Of a DNA stretch of 64,000 nt, positions 10,738 to 21,285 are shown piece by piece. Below the pieces are notes generated by a model. That model was not told the DNA's origin and did no database searches. It was given only the letters and a program-made list of their open reading frames with translations. The number at the start of each line of letters is the position of its first letter. Position 1 is the stretch's first letter. Source of the DNA: Ophthalmolycus amberensis (Eukaryota; Chordata; Actinopteri; Perciformes; Zoarcidae). The position numbers and the translations under genes are program-made. The stretch spans positions 360,001 through 424,000 of the forward strand of contig JAFEUB010000803.1 in NCBI GenBank assembly GCA_024529925.1. The letters are read 5' to 3'.

Positions 10738-10894
10738 ATATAGCTAACTACATTCATCACACATCTCCAATCATGTTACAACATTACAAAACATTTAACT
10801 GCATTTGCATTCGATCATAACTCAAGTTAAGAAAGTGTGGGGGGTCTGTTTTAATAAAAACTAACATGTAGCATTTCATTTCCAACCTGCTACA
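10735..10894 (-). repeat. Gypsy 5' LTR remnant
   Basis: Two LTR blocks also found in the 7287-7849 copy, joined by an internal deletion at about 10,830 and fused at about 10,735 directly to reverse transcriptase coding sequence. Most of the LTR, the primer-binding site and gag are gone. Confidence 0.7.
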
Positions 10895-10897
10895 CTG

Positions 10898-11634
10898 GCA
10901 ATGCATCTTCTGGAGCTTTGGACTTGAATGAATTTACAAGCAGTTCAGAACACCCGATGCCCTTCAGCTGAGTACAGTAGTTGCCCATTTTTGTCTTCCA
11001 CCTGCTTCCACCCATAGCAACCGTTGTACGAAACAGGTACAGAGAGGCATGGGTGCTTCTTGATTAGTGCTTCAGCCACGTCACTGAAGTCAGCATCTGT
11101 TGGGTAGGCTTTGTACTTAAACATCTCTTCAGCTACCTTTTCCAGGATATCTGACTTTAATTTTGAACTCATTGACAATCTTGTCATGTTTGACCTATGC
11201 ACTAGATTTCCCTTTTCTAACTGCAGTTCAGTGTCATAGGAGAACGTTGGTATCGGAAACACTCTTGGCCACATCTGAGTTATTGTAGAGACAGTGCTGG
11301 AGGGTGAGGACAGGAGCTCTGTGTCATCTGATTGAGTACACACTGACTCATTAGAGGCAGTGATATTAAATCCTTCGCTGCAATCATCAGTTATTGGGAT
11401 GACCTTGAGAGTTGTCAAATCCTCAAGTTCTGCAGTAGATGTCAAGTTCACTAGTGCATCTCCAAAGTCTCTGTCTTGGTACTGCAGTCTAAAATTCCCA
11501 TTTAACTCACACACTTTCCTGACTTCATCCAAAAGCTGCTCTATTGTCTCTGGAATTCCATCAGGCAGAATTAGCTTCCTGGTGTCATCGGGATTCAGAA
11601 TAACTCGCAACTTGGTTGGCCTTTTCCCTGCCAT
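10898..11634 (-). pseudogene. SAMD3/PB1-like protein, large exon, 5' part
   Basis: The start ATG at 11634 (MAGKRPTKLRVILN) lies just inside an exon preceded by a TTTTTAATAG acceptor. The first ~85 residues look like a PB1 domain: basic cluster KRPTKLRV, then YQDRDFGDALVNL as the acidic OPCA-like part. A Ser/Thr-rich linker follows, and then AEALIKKHPCLSVP and NGCYGWKQVED. A frame change in an AAAAAT run follows: the family's continuation MGNY...GIGCSELLVNSFKSKAP appears in the next frame and runs to the gypsy insertion. The damage is one frameshift plus a 3.6-kb insertion. PB1 domains mediate protein-protein dimerisation; the role of this family is unknown to me. Confidence 0.65.
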
Positions 11635-11745
11635 GTCAACACATCCAAAAGGATCTATTAAAAACATGAATAAAACAGTAATATTAGTGTCATAACATTG
11701 GCCACAACATCCAATTAATATTCAAAAATGCATTGATATACAACC

Positions 11746-13765
11746 TTATGCATGAATGTATCTCTTCAGAGAGATGAGGCGCTGTCCACCAACTATGTAG
11801 TGAGCCAAAGGATATGGATCTGTCAGTTCATGCACCCCAACAAGCCGTAGTTCTTTAGGAGTAGATATGACCAAGTCATAAGCGCGATAATGTTCCAAGT
11901 ACCAGGCATCCACTTTTTTGAGAATGAAAATGAGTGTCTCTTGTAGAACAATCATATGAACTATTTCCCAAAACTCTGGAAGTCCAGCCAGCGACCCACG
12001 GGCTACCACCATTCCAATCCTATAGTTGAAGCCGTTGTAGGATACATTTTTTGCCAGGTTCACATTGTCCATATGTGGGTGTTTCTGTTTACTGCAAGTG
12101 CAATATCTTCATTGATGACATCAAGGGGAAGTGTTGAAACATCAGCAACCTCCAAAGATGGCTTAGAAAATCTACACATGTACAGATTATATGCAGTCTG
12201 AAATTGGTGCCTTTGCGCTAACGAGTACAGTACATTTTTGTAACAGTTTGTATGACGGATTACTCTTTTGAAGAAGCTATGTTTTGATTCAAATCTCATA
12301 GTCCATAGTGCAACAAGGGGGCCAAACTGGCGTATCAACTGTGGATAGTGCTCCAAGTAATGATGTTTGGGCCGAATTATTTCATGGGGGAAAATGTCTT
12401 TGAAAACTGTCCTGTGTTCAGATATCTTGAAGTCAAGATAAGAAATAGAGTCCTCAGTGTGAAAAGGTGCAACAACAAGTTCTACAATGTCCTTCAATTC
12501 ACAAAGGACCTGCCATGCTGGTTCGTTTGAAGGAACTCTGGTTCCAATCAAGAGAGGAAGAAATCTCAGTAGGCTCCAATTCTCGTGTGCATTTCCTCCA
12601 ATTGTTCTTTTTTTTGGCATTGGTGATTGGCACAAGATGAGGACGATTTGTCTTATCAGTCCACTTAAATGGAAATGTTATGGCTTCATTTAACACTGCT
12701 AATGTAAAATATGTTTTAGAAATTAACACAGTTAGACAAAGAGCAAGCTCAACAGAGATAATGCCTTCAAAGAGATCATGAGCTATATCTGGGGGAAAAC
12801 TCTGCGTCACACTAAAATATGACAGATGTTCTGACAGCACACACTTCCTTTTTACACCAAAATGATTATCCAATGATTTTTCTTCAATAGCTTTCAGATG
12901 AGAAACAGATGAGGGCTTCAATACACTGTCATAACCATAGCACTTAACGTCCTCACTATGAATAAGTGCAGCTAAATATATATTGGACAGTGATGAGTGA
13001 AAACTACTAGGTAAGTTCCCCAATGCTCAATACACCCCAAAGATTTTATGTTTTTTTCTGGAGGTGCCCAGTGGATTACAGATTTCAAAATCATCTACAT
13101 ACAAAATAAGTGAAATAGCACACTCCTTTGACAATTGCAAATTGTATTTGTAATTAATACTATCATAAAAGGATTTATACTGAATTTCATCAGATTGAAC
13201 TTGATGGGGAGATTTCAAATTGATTGCTTTATCCAGAAAAGTTTGACAGTTTAGGATCTGCTGTAAAGACTTAAGTATGGAAATGTACTGAAAGGATTTC
13301 CTGTTTTGTGAATCAAGTACAAATTCTATAGGTTCTACAACATTAAAATGTTTTTTGTAGTAAGTCTTTCGCTTCCAAGCAGTGGATAGTGGATAGTTGA
13401 TGCTAGTTCTTGCAGAACCGTTTCATCTACTTGACAGTTACCATTTTCTAAGTGCTGAGCTATGGTTTGATGGACAAGAGGGACAGAAGCAGTCCTTATT
13501 AAATAATCAAACTCTTGCAAAAGTTCATCAACAGCCACTCTAGACACAAGATAAATATGTTCTAGCTTCAGTAAGAGAGAGGCAACTTTGAGCTCAACAT
13601 TATTTGACAAGTCATTTAAATCCTGAACATTGAAACTAGAGTCACCCAAGTCCTCTGTACTGAAATCATCTGAGGGCTCAGTACCAACACTATCAATCTG
13701 GATACTGTCAGAATAATCACCTTCAACAGAAAGACTTAAACTTGACTCCTGTTTTTCAGGTATTC
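11746..13765 (-). pseudogene. Multicopy protein with tnp2-like motif order
   Basis: I recognise this as a dispersed metazoan family without a settled name. Blocks in order: an acidic N-terminus (from about 13,765); LILYVDDFEICNPLG...HKI (about 13,060-13,110); NLPSSFHSSLSNIYLAAL; SFPPDIAHDLFEGI (about 12,770-12,810); RPKHHYLEHYPQLIR followed by ALWTMRFESKHSFFK (about 12,260-12,370); and a C-terminal region ending in SLKRYIHA at 11,746. The series D-F-NP-G, NLP, D..H..FEG and H-Y...R-E resembles the order in CACTA tnp2 transposases; that link is my inference. Lesions: a frameshift near 13,370, an in-frame TGA at 13,030, a frameshift in an A8 run near 12,610, and another near 12,070. It lies about 110 bases upstream of the SAMD3-like start, same strand. 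Confidence 0.55.
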
Positions 13766-13929
13766 CTGGCTTTAAGTCATTTACTGAACAATCCTTGTGA
13801 TTTCTGCTTCTGTGAGTTCGAAATTAACCATAAATATTTGTTTCGTATGAACACCCCTGAAACACACAAACAACTGTTTCACTGTTTTTTAGATGCTGTC
13901 CTATATGTTGAAAATAGTCTTTTAATTGG

Positions 13930-14022
13930 TCAGACACCATCATATCTTAAAGAGCTTATAGTACCATATTATCCTACTAGAGAGCTGTGCTCCCTGAATT
14001 CAGGGTTACTTGTGGTTCTAGA
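13930..14022 (+). repeat. Possible LINE reverse-transcriptase tail remnant
   Basis: A 31-residue stretch reading SYLKELIVPYYPTREL then SLNSGLLVV resembles the conserved sequence near the C-terminus of L2-type LINE proteins (compare YLTDLLHHHTPSRRLRSSD at 61.2 kb). It is too short to be certain. Confidence 0.35.
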
Positions 14023-14023
14023 G

Positions 14024-14957
14024 CAGGGGTCACCAATAGGCGGACCGCGGTCCGGATCCGGACCCAGACGCTGTTGTATCCGGACCCAGGACCTAAAACC
14101 GATGGATAATTAAGAATTATTAAATTTTGACGGAGCGCCTCTATTTTAACCGGCGCCGCTTTTCCAGCCTTTGCGGCACTTGTTCAGTGGTCCAGGAAAC
14201 ACACCGACCAATGCGTTGTAAATCACATCACGTGATACAGCACAGCCAATCAAATATGGGTATTCTGACAAGTTTCCTGACTCGAGTGAGATGTACACAC
14301 ACGGAGGAAAGACGAGGAAAGAGACCGAGGAAGAAAAAGAGCAGGAGAATTATTACGTGAGTCAGAGAAGTTATTTCACATGACGTTCTCCAAAGAGAGA
14401 GAAGTGGTCAAAGAGACCAGAGAGCCCAGAGTCTTTAACCAAGAATGAACAGACTCTTATAGGTTAATTCTTCCCACGGGTAGTTAAAAACCAGTGAAGC
14501 GCCACTACGAGACAAAGAAGAACTCTTTGAGCAAACATACCCACTCACATCTGAAATGAAGACACAGAAAATAAACCTAAGAGCCCAATATCAATAATAT
14601 AATTTTTCTAAAATGAAGTACTTCATTTTAAGATGCACAATTTTGAAAAGGTTTCTTTTATGTCAGTTATTTTTTAATGCAGCCCTTATTTTACTTGAAA
14701 TAAGAAGAACATTTATTTATAATCCATCCAGTAAAATTTGAAAACTGAGAATAATAATTGTTAAAATATAATTGATGTGTACTTTATTTATTTGATTTGA
14801 CAGTCGTTGACTACACAGAGACGTTGTTACTACTAGGCTTCTTGAATATATATATGGCACTACATAGCGCAAGTTAGATAATATTGTAATGTTCCGGACC
14901 TTTGCACAAGGAGATTTGCTCAATCTGGACCTTTTGGAACTTTAACTGAATACCCCG
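14024..14957. mobile_element. Non-autonomous hAT element
   Basis: The left end reads CAGGGGTCACCAATAGGCGG, a hAT-type terminus. The right end reads ...TTAACTGAATACCCCG, with the inner words CGGACCTTTGCAC and TCTGGACCTTTTGG that accompany this kind of end. Flanking 8-mers TTCTAGAG and CCTTAGAG agree at five of eight positions, consistent with an old 8-bp target duplication. No transposase motif is present; the 77-residue frame at 14127-14360 looks noncoding. Confidence 0.6.
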
Positions 14958-16592
14958 CCTTAGAGGAAAGAATGTTGAATTGAACTCGCCGTACTCCACA
15001 CTGAGCTCTCCAGGGTGCTGAACATGTATGCACTAACAGATAATAAACTATAGATGGAGCCAGAATGCCATCTTTGGTATCAAAGCTACAGTGTATAAAC
15101 ATTAAGACACTGGCAGTGTCTTAAAGAAAAGGCTTTCTGTAAAAAGGGAACGATGTGAACTGTGAGATTTTCAACTATTGAAAAGCAGCTCGGGTGAACA
15201 GAGATAAACGAAGCTCAAGATTCCAAGAGGGACTGAGTCTTTAAAACATTGTGATTAGTTGAGCCTTTGTTTCTTTACATTACATGGTGAAAACTCTTTC
15301 ATAGCTAGAGAAGATATTTAGCTCAATTATTTCAAAGGTTTTAATAGATCCAGAAGAAAGCATCTCAAACCTATAGCACATTTTCACCTCTATTAGTGGT
15401 TCAAAGTAGAGAGACAGGAAGCAGGGGGAGTGATAGTAGAAAAGCATTTCTTAGACCTGAGGGTTGCCAGTTTGATCCTCTCTGATGAATATCGGTGGAA
15501 TAGAAAGATTAGAGAGTGATTGGCTCATACCCACCAGGGTAAGGTATTGAGCCCCTTGATGCTCCAGTGGAGCTGCTCAGTGTCCAGTAGATGACTGTGG
15601 TTGTTTTAAGCAGGCATGACTGTGTACCAGCTTTGCTCAGTGGTTAAAGAAAGGGGTAAAGGGCGCACAATTCAGACTTCATCAAAGCTACTTGTGACTG
15701 TGTTAGGTTTTAAGACATTTTAGGTAACCAAACTGTGACAATTGACTTTAATGAAGTGAAAATACAAAGATGAAAACAGGACAACACCCAGACCAGACAA
15801 CGCCGTGGGAGCAATCTGTCAACCAGAAGGTAGCCCCGCCCTAAAGCATCCCCTGCTTTATGGTCTGTTTGACTCTAAATGGACCATAATGTACTAAATG
15901 AACATCATGCTGTATTGAAGAAGACTTGAAACGAGAGATTGAGACCATAAACTCATGTTTACAATGTTTACTGAGGTAATAAATCAAAAGAGAAGTAGTC
16001 ATCTTCTCATAGACTTCTATAGAATCAGAGGAGTCGCCCCCTGGTGGACATTAGAGAGAATGCAACTTTAAGGCACTTCATCATTGGCTTCACTTTTGGG
16101 ACCCGCAGGTTGCCACCTTGTACAAGAAATGAAGACTGGTCAGATGAATCCTTTTTCTTCACCTTGTTTTTCTCAGACATGAACATACACAGCCTGCTGT
16201 CTGTGGTGCGGGAGTTAAACACATTTTTTAATGAGCTAATTGGTGGATGAATGTAAGCAGATCTCACTGGGGCCTCCAGTTCCATTTCATTGTTGCCAAG
16301 CTGAATACACAGTCTGGTCTGAACTGTTTGCATTTGGATTACATTCACAAGCCAAAGGTCACATGCAAAGACTTTGGAACTGGTTATTTTTTATACTTGG
16401 CAAACAAATGATGCGGTATGATAAATACTAGAGAAGTTGAATAATGACACATTCGACATCACTGCAGAAAGATTGTGGGTCAGAGATTAGTCTATAAGCC
16501 ATTTATTCATGGAGCTTCATTTAGTTCCTGATATCAGTATCTGTCAAGTTATTTTCCTAAACATGTGCAGGTTCCCCACTTAAGAAGGATCG
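14958..16592. other. Noncoding DNA, little recognised
   Basis: No frame with recognisable motifs. A tRNA-promoter-like word (GGTTGCCAGTTTGATCC, near 15,462) hints at a degraded SINE. A plus-strand frame at 16,044-16,250 and its minus-strand partner are not convincing genes. Confidence 0.35.
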
Positions 16593-17210
16593 ATGAATCT
16601 ACCCGGAGGATTTGAACTGAAACTATATAAAATAACAGCAATCAAAAAGGTACTGGAGAAAATCACAGTAACTGATGAATGCATTGGAATTGAAAATTAT
16701 ATTAGGGATATCATTGAAAATCTTTTTTTTCAAATGACCTCCTTAAAATGTTCAATGAGGTTGTACTTAGAAGCGATCAAACATAAAAATCTCTCTTCAA
16801 GAGTAAATTCAACTACGTTGAGCCAACCCTGAGTGACCTCGGTATTGATGCTAATGCAAAGGAGAGTATGTTTCCAATGAAGATACCGTGAAGCCACTAC
16901 CCAGTCAGACCGCAGTTCAATAGAAATATCTCCAAGCAAAATCTGACACATCACCAACTCCTGATGTGCTGAAAGACCTGAGAGATGGTAAAACATCGAA
17001 AACATATTGTTACAGGAATTACCATCCTCAATATCAAAAATCTTTTATCAAGATATTATATCTTGAAGCTATATTATCATTTGAGGTCACTAACCCTCTA
17101 GGAGCTGGCAGAATGAAACACACGATGACACTGGCTGACATCACAGCAGACAACAGGTCTTTCATTGATTCAATGCAGTTTTTCCTGTTGTGCAGTCAAG
17201 AGGAATTCAA
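16593..17210 (+). pseudogene. Second fragment of the tnp2-like family, opposite strand
   Basis: Frames at 16,593-16,832 and 16,966-17,210 contain MRLYLEAIKHKNLSSRVNST and ILSFEVTNPLGAGRMKH, the latter matching the DDFEICNPLG...HKI block of the 13-kb copy. The spacing of the preceding charged region also fits. The first catalytic-like acidic pair is lost and there are stops between the frames. It shows that this family is present at least twice within 5 kb, in opposite orientations, which argues for a mobile or formerly mobile origin. Confidence 0.45.
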
Positions 17211-17214
17211 ATGT

Positions 17215-17690
17215 AGCTCATGCGCAAGTTCAGTCAGGAAGACATTCACTTGTGATCGCTGTCTCTCCTCTCCTTGTGATTGCGCTGTCAGCTGCTTGGG
17301 GGCGTGCACGGTTAAGCAACCAACCAGATTCGGCACACAGTTTCCTTAAGCCAATCAGCTCGTTGCTGTCAAACGTTAAAGTGTTCTCCTCTCTGCGGCT
17401 GTCAGTTGTCATTTCAGCGTTAAGCAGAGGCGACCCGCCTCCACACCAGTCGCCTCCAGTCAGCAGCACAGGCAGGCTCCTGATTCATCATCAGGTGGCG
17501 ACAACTCCTTTCACCACCACCACCAGTGTCTGGACTCCAGGGGGGATTAGGCCTATTGGACCTCTGTATCCCTACCCTCGGTGATAGTACTTCCGGATGG
17601 AGTCCAATCGCCAAAGACTTTGCACTTTGCATATTTGAAGCTTGTATAATAAATCATTGTTAAATTATAAAACAAGTCTCTCCTGATTGA
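17215..17690 (+). repeat. Possible LTR-like or retroelement 3' sequence
   Basis: A CT/CCACC-rich stretch followed by a polyadenylation-type AATAAATCATTG near 17,648 and a terminal AAGTCTCTCCTGATTG. Composition and the late poly(A) signal resemble the R-U5 end of an LTR, but no TG...CA ends or target duplication could be fixed. Confidence 0.3.
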
Positions 17691-18908
17691 AATTGCTTTG
17701 CCCATGAAAAGGTATATTCTGCTGCAGTTGGTGACTAAAAAGAAATGGAAGAAACTGTAATTCATGGTGACGGGAACATTGTGAATTCTGTAATTTGGGA
17801 CAATCTATGGTCACGCTGCATTTGTTCAGTTTAAGCTCTTTCATAATATGGGGTGTAATGAACAATACAGCCTGTGAGGGGTGCTAGCATGGCTTCAGCC
17901 TTTCATGTTGCTAACACACAGCATACAAGCTGCTTGCAGGGAGGGCAGTGAACAGCTGCTTTTTTAGAGTTGCTGGTGGCCAGAACATAGCAGTGAGCTG
18001 CTGCCCAGCGTATAGGAGTAAAGACGTGTGCAGAAGAAAAGAATCTCAGAAAGTTAATCTGGCACAGTATTCAGAATATAACACACTTGTAATGGGAAAC
18101 CTTTAGTACAAATGACCCATATTACAGACAGGCCCCAGGAGTCTGCAGGAGAAAAGGTCTCTCTCATTCACGCTGCTTGGTTATGAACACTGCCCGGGGA
18201 TATTGCTGAACTTCAGATAATCGTGGTCGACCGGAGCCTTTGGCTTTGATAGCCTCAACAAACTCACCTCAGAGCTGTGTCCTCCAACACACCTCTGCTC
18301 CTCTCAGCACTGCACTGAGGAGGCCCTTAATACACTACACCATGTATGAAGAAGAGCAGTGAACCAGCAGGGACACACACAAGTACATGTACACACAAAG
18401 ACACACACACATCACTACAATATACTATTGACAGCATTTTATTGTCAGTCAATATTCAGGTTCCCCAGAGGATGAATGAATGATTGTTGGGGCCCAACCA
18501 GGGCCAACATGAGGCCAGAATATCCACTTGAACACAATATAAATCAAAAGCTTCTAGGTTACTAACTATGACATTCATGAAAAACCCGAATGCTCAAGTT
18601 TTACCCTCGGCACCTAAGATACTGGACTTGCAATTTTATATCTCCCAGTCACAGTTTGTACAGTCTGCATTATGTACAATGGGATTAGCATTTTTTATTG
18701 CGATATGAACTTGGTCTTGGACAGAATTTTCCCCAATCTTTGTTTTTTAATTGGACAATTTAACAGTTATTTAAATGCCGTTTAACCGACAGTCTGTTCT
18801 TTACACCAGCTGTCTTGTCATGTCTTTGTTCATCACTTCCTCTTTGGCAGAGTGTATTGGAGTGTGTGCGGCCAGCAGGGGGCAGGAGGTCTCCAGTTTG
18901 CAATTGAT
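17691..18908. other. Noncoding DNA, nothing recognised
   Basis: Six-frame reading gives no motif-bearing protein. There are short ACAC runs near 18,375-18,410 only. Confidence 0.4.
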
Positions 18909-18941
<33 letters not shown>

Positions 18942-18942
18942 C
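18909..18942 (+). repeat. (TG)n microsatellite
   Basis: A run of about 15 TG units, starting after GATTGTGTGCG. Apparent frames of repeated VC residues here are microsatellite translations. Confidence 0.9.
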
Positions 18943-19017
18943 TGTGCAGCCCACAACGGGACTTCATCAGTTAATTAGTTTTTCTCCCTTATTTTGACTT
19001 AGTCTGCCCATTGGGGA

Positions 19018-19018
<1 letters not shown>

Positions 19019-19057
<39 letters not shown>
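19019..19057 (+). repeat. (CT)n microsatellite
   Basis: A run of CT dinucleotides with one TCG interruption. It produces a spurious LSLSLS frame. Confidence 0.9.
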
Positions 19058-19061
<4 letters not shown>

Positions 19062-19594
19062 GTATCAGCAAATTATACTGCGGGGAAATCTTTTTTTTCT
19101 TTTAAATCCCCCACCCCACTCCGCTCTTTCTCTCTCACTCTTTGGCTCTTTTTTGTTCTTCACTCCTTGAATCTCTCACTCTTCCCTTATCTGTCTCTCC
19201 CCCCATAAGCCTATTCCCCTTGAAGTGTGCTGGTTATGGATGCTCAAGTTGTCGGCCTGAGACCAAGAGATTATTAGGAGGATGATTAAAGAAACTCTCA
19301 TTTCCTCCGTGGCTGCAGAGAAAACTTTGCCAGCAGACAGATTCAAATCCTTTTCGTTTCCTTAACACGTCTGTTGGCACAACCAGACTACAGGGCAGGC
19401 TGTCTTACAATGTAGCATTAAAAGCACTGGCTGTTCTCTCTTTAATGGCAAAATGGATCATTCCTTGCATGAAGAATTCTAATAGGAAGTGAAAGATGGC
19501 AAAAGGAACAGAAGACAAAAGGAGAATTTGGTTGTGTTTATGGCATCCCAGCATGTTTTATCTACACTGACATGTTGAAACCATGTAACACGAC

Positions 19595-20216
19595 AGAGTC
19601 TGTAGCCATGCTAGCAGCTCTGCAAGGCATGCTTTGAGCTAAATGCTAACATCAGCATGCTAACATGCTCTAAATGAAGATGCATGCCAATGTGAACTCA
19701 CAGAAATTTGTGAAATAATCATAAACACTTAACAGTGGTGGTGACTCTGAACACTACATGTCGCCACCACGGAAAAAAAGGAGACACCAAAACTACTTGA
19801 TTGGGTTTAGAAAAGAAAGAAATCATGGTTTGGGTGAAAATCAGTAGTTTGTTATGTAAATAGAGTTGTATTTAACGTTCAATATCTAGAGGAGTAATGT
19901 CTATCTGAACAGAGAATGATGTCTCTCTCGCTGTGTGTTGTAATCAGAGCCTCTCCTCTCTTTGTTCACCTAAACAGACGGCCACAGGTTCACCAAAGTT
20001 GAACGTCTGTACCAAATTTCATGGGAATGTATGGCAAAATTCTGTAGTTGTAAAGACATTTCAATGGGTGATCACCAAAGTCAGTAGTGTCCATCCTGTG
20101 GGGACCATGAATGTCTGTACGAAATATCATCCATTCAATAATTGTTTTGATAGTTTAGCCTGGACAAAAGTGGTGGACCGGTCGACCAACTCTGCCATCT
20201 CAATCACGAGAATGTG
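19595..20216. repeat. Dispersed fish repeat
   Basis: Words such as GTAGCCATGCTAGCAGCTCT, AAATGCTAACATCAGCATGC and GTCTGTACCAAATTTCATGG, ending in GTGGACCGGTCGACC, are typical of a very common percomorph interspersed repeat. Within this copy the phrase AATGTCTGTACGAAATATCAT repeats an earlier one about 110 bases before it, as in full elements. The class is uncertain. Confidence 0.45.
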
Positions 20217-21277
20217 AACAGGATTCAAGGATTCAATATTGAACAATTCAGCGTAAACTCAGATTCAGTTCGTCAACGTCTTTCATGTCCAAAACTCTCA
20301 CTTTGTACAACATCTGCACATGGCAACCACAGTATGGTTATGCTTAAGGAGAGATTCTGGTTAATAAGGTAAAGGCAGACATCGACAGATGGTCTGTGAT
20401 GTGAACTCTGATCTCCTGCTTCACAGTCATACATGCTACGCACGCATCCATCACCTGGCTTCCACGCCCTCACTTTCCACTACATTACAGTTCTTAAAAG
20501 TGTCCTTCATAGACCTACTTCTTGTGCCTTGTCTTTATGGAATCATAATATGTTTGATTTCCTCTGTGAAAGTGTGCTGCAATTATGCTTTTGAGTTCAA
20601 AGTGTGATGAATTGGGTTAAATTCATACTCCGGGAAATGTGCAGCATTGGAATGTCTTGTACCGCAGATGCTGGCGTCATCTACATATTTTTGCTGTCTT
20701 GCCCTGGGTGCCGTCCAGCAGAATACATTAGAATAGCAAATTATTAAATCGTATTGATTTTGTCATTTGTAAAATGCTGAAGTCATGTATTGATTGCTGC
20801 CTGTGTTGCAGAGAGTGCAGAGAGCTGCTGGCTGGCCTTAGCTGCTCCTCTTTTGGTAAAGCAGAAGTGTTTCCTGTGTCCGATGAGTGTGTTACAGCTC
20901 TGGTCCCCAACTCTCCCAGTGGTTTCACGGCATCAGTTCCAGTAAAACTATTGAAGCAGCACTTACTTCTAGACATGAAATTGATGTTATTGGGAAGTCA
21001 CAGGGTTATTCTATGTTGGGGCCATACAATCAAAGAGCTGGGAGGAGCTGGGAGTGCAAAATGATAAAAAGCTTCTGCTGTTATGATGGTTATGTATTTG
21101 GGGCACAGTTGTAATTGAAAAGCAGGAAACATGGCAAGCAGGAAGGTTCATGTTCACAAATAAGGTCAAAAACAATTTATCAAGTGATCCTCATTGGTGC
21201 TAAAAGAAACATTTAAAGTAAAAGAAAGACATTTGAAGTAGTGAACTGGGTTAAAAATGAAGTGGAGGGGGATAACA
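20217..21277. other. Noncoding DNA, nothing recognised
   Basis: Frames of up to 96 codons lack recognisable motifs. No repeat boundaries were seen. Confidence 0.35.
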
Positions 21278-21285
21278 CCTTAAAG

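Larger units (their letters stand above)
7287..10894 (-). mobile_element. Ty3/gypsy element inserted in an exon, internally deleted
   Basis: The left LTR copy (7287-7849) has TG...CA ends. A matching right copy survives only partly (10735-10894). A polypurine tract lies against the left LTR on the minus strand (about 7851-7861, AGGGGAGAG). Flanking CACTG (7282-7286 and 10893-10897) indicates a target duplication, although its first two bases on the right coincide with the LTR's terminal CA. Gag, protease and the N-terminal third of reverse transcriptase are missing, and the remaining pol needs several frame changes. The exon of the SAMD3-like pseudogene resumes in frame on both sides. Confidence 0.8.

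Noticed and set aside
15440..15640. A tRNA gene near 15.46 kb
   Set aside because: Only a B-box-like word; no cloverleaf could be drawn. At most a degraded SINE.
18760..19208. Frames of repeated VC, TH or LS residues
   Set aside because: They are translations of TG and CT microsatellites.
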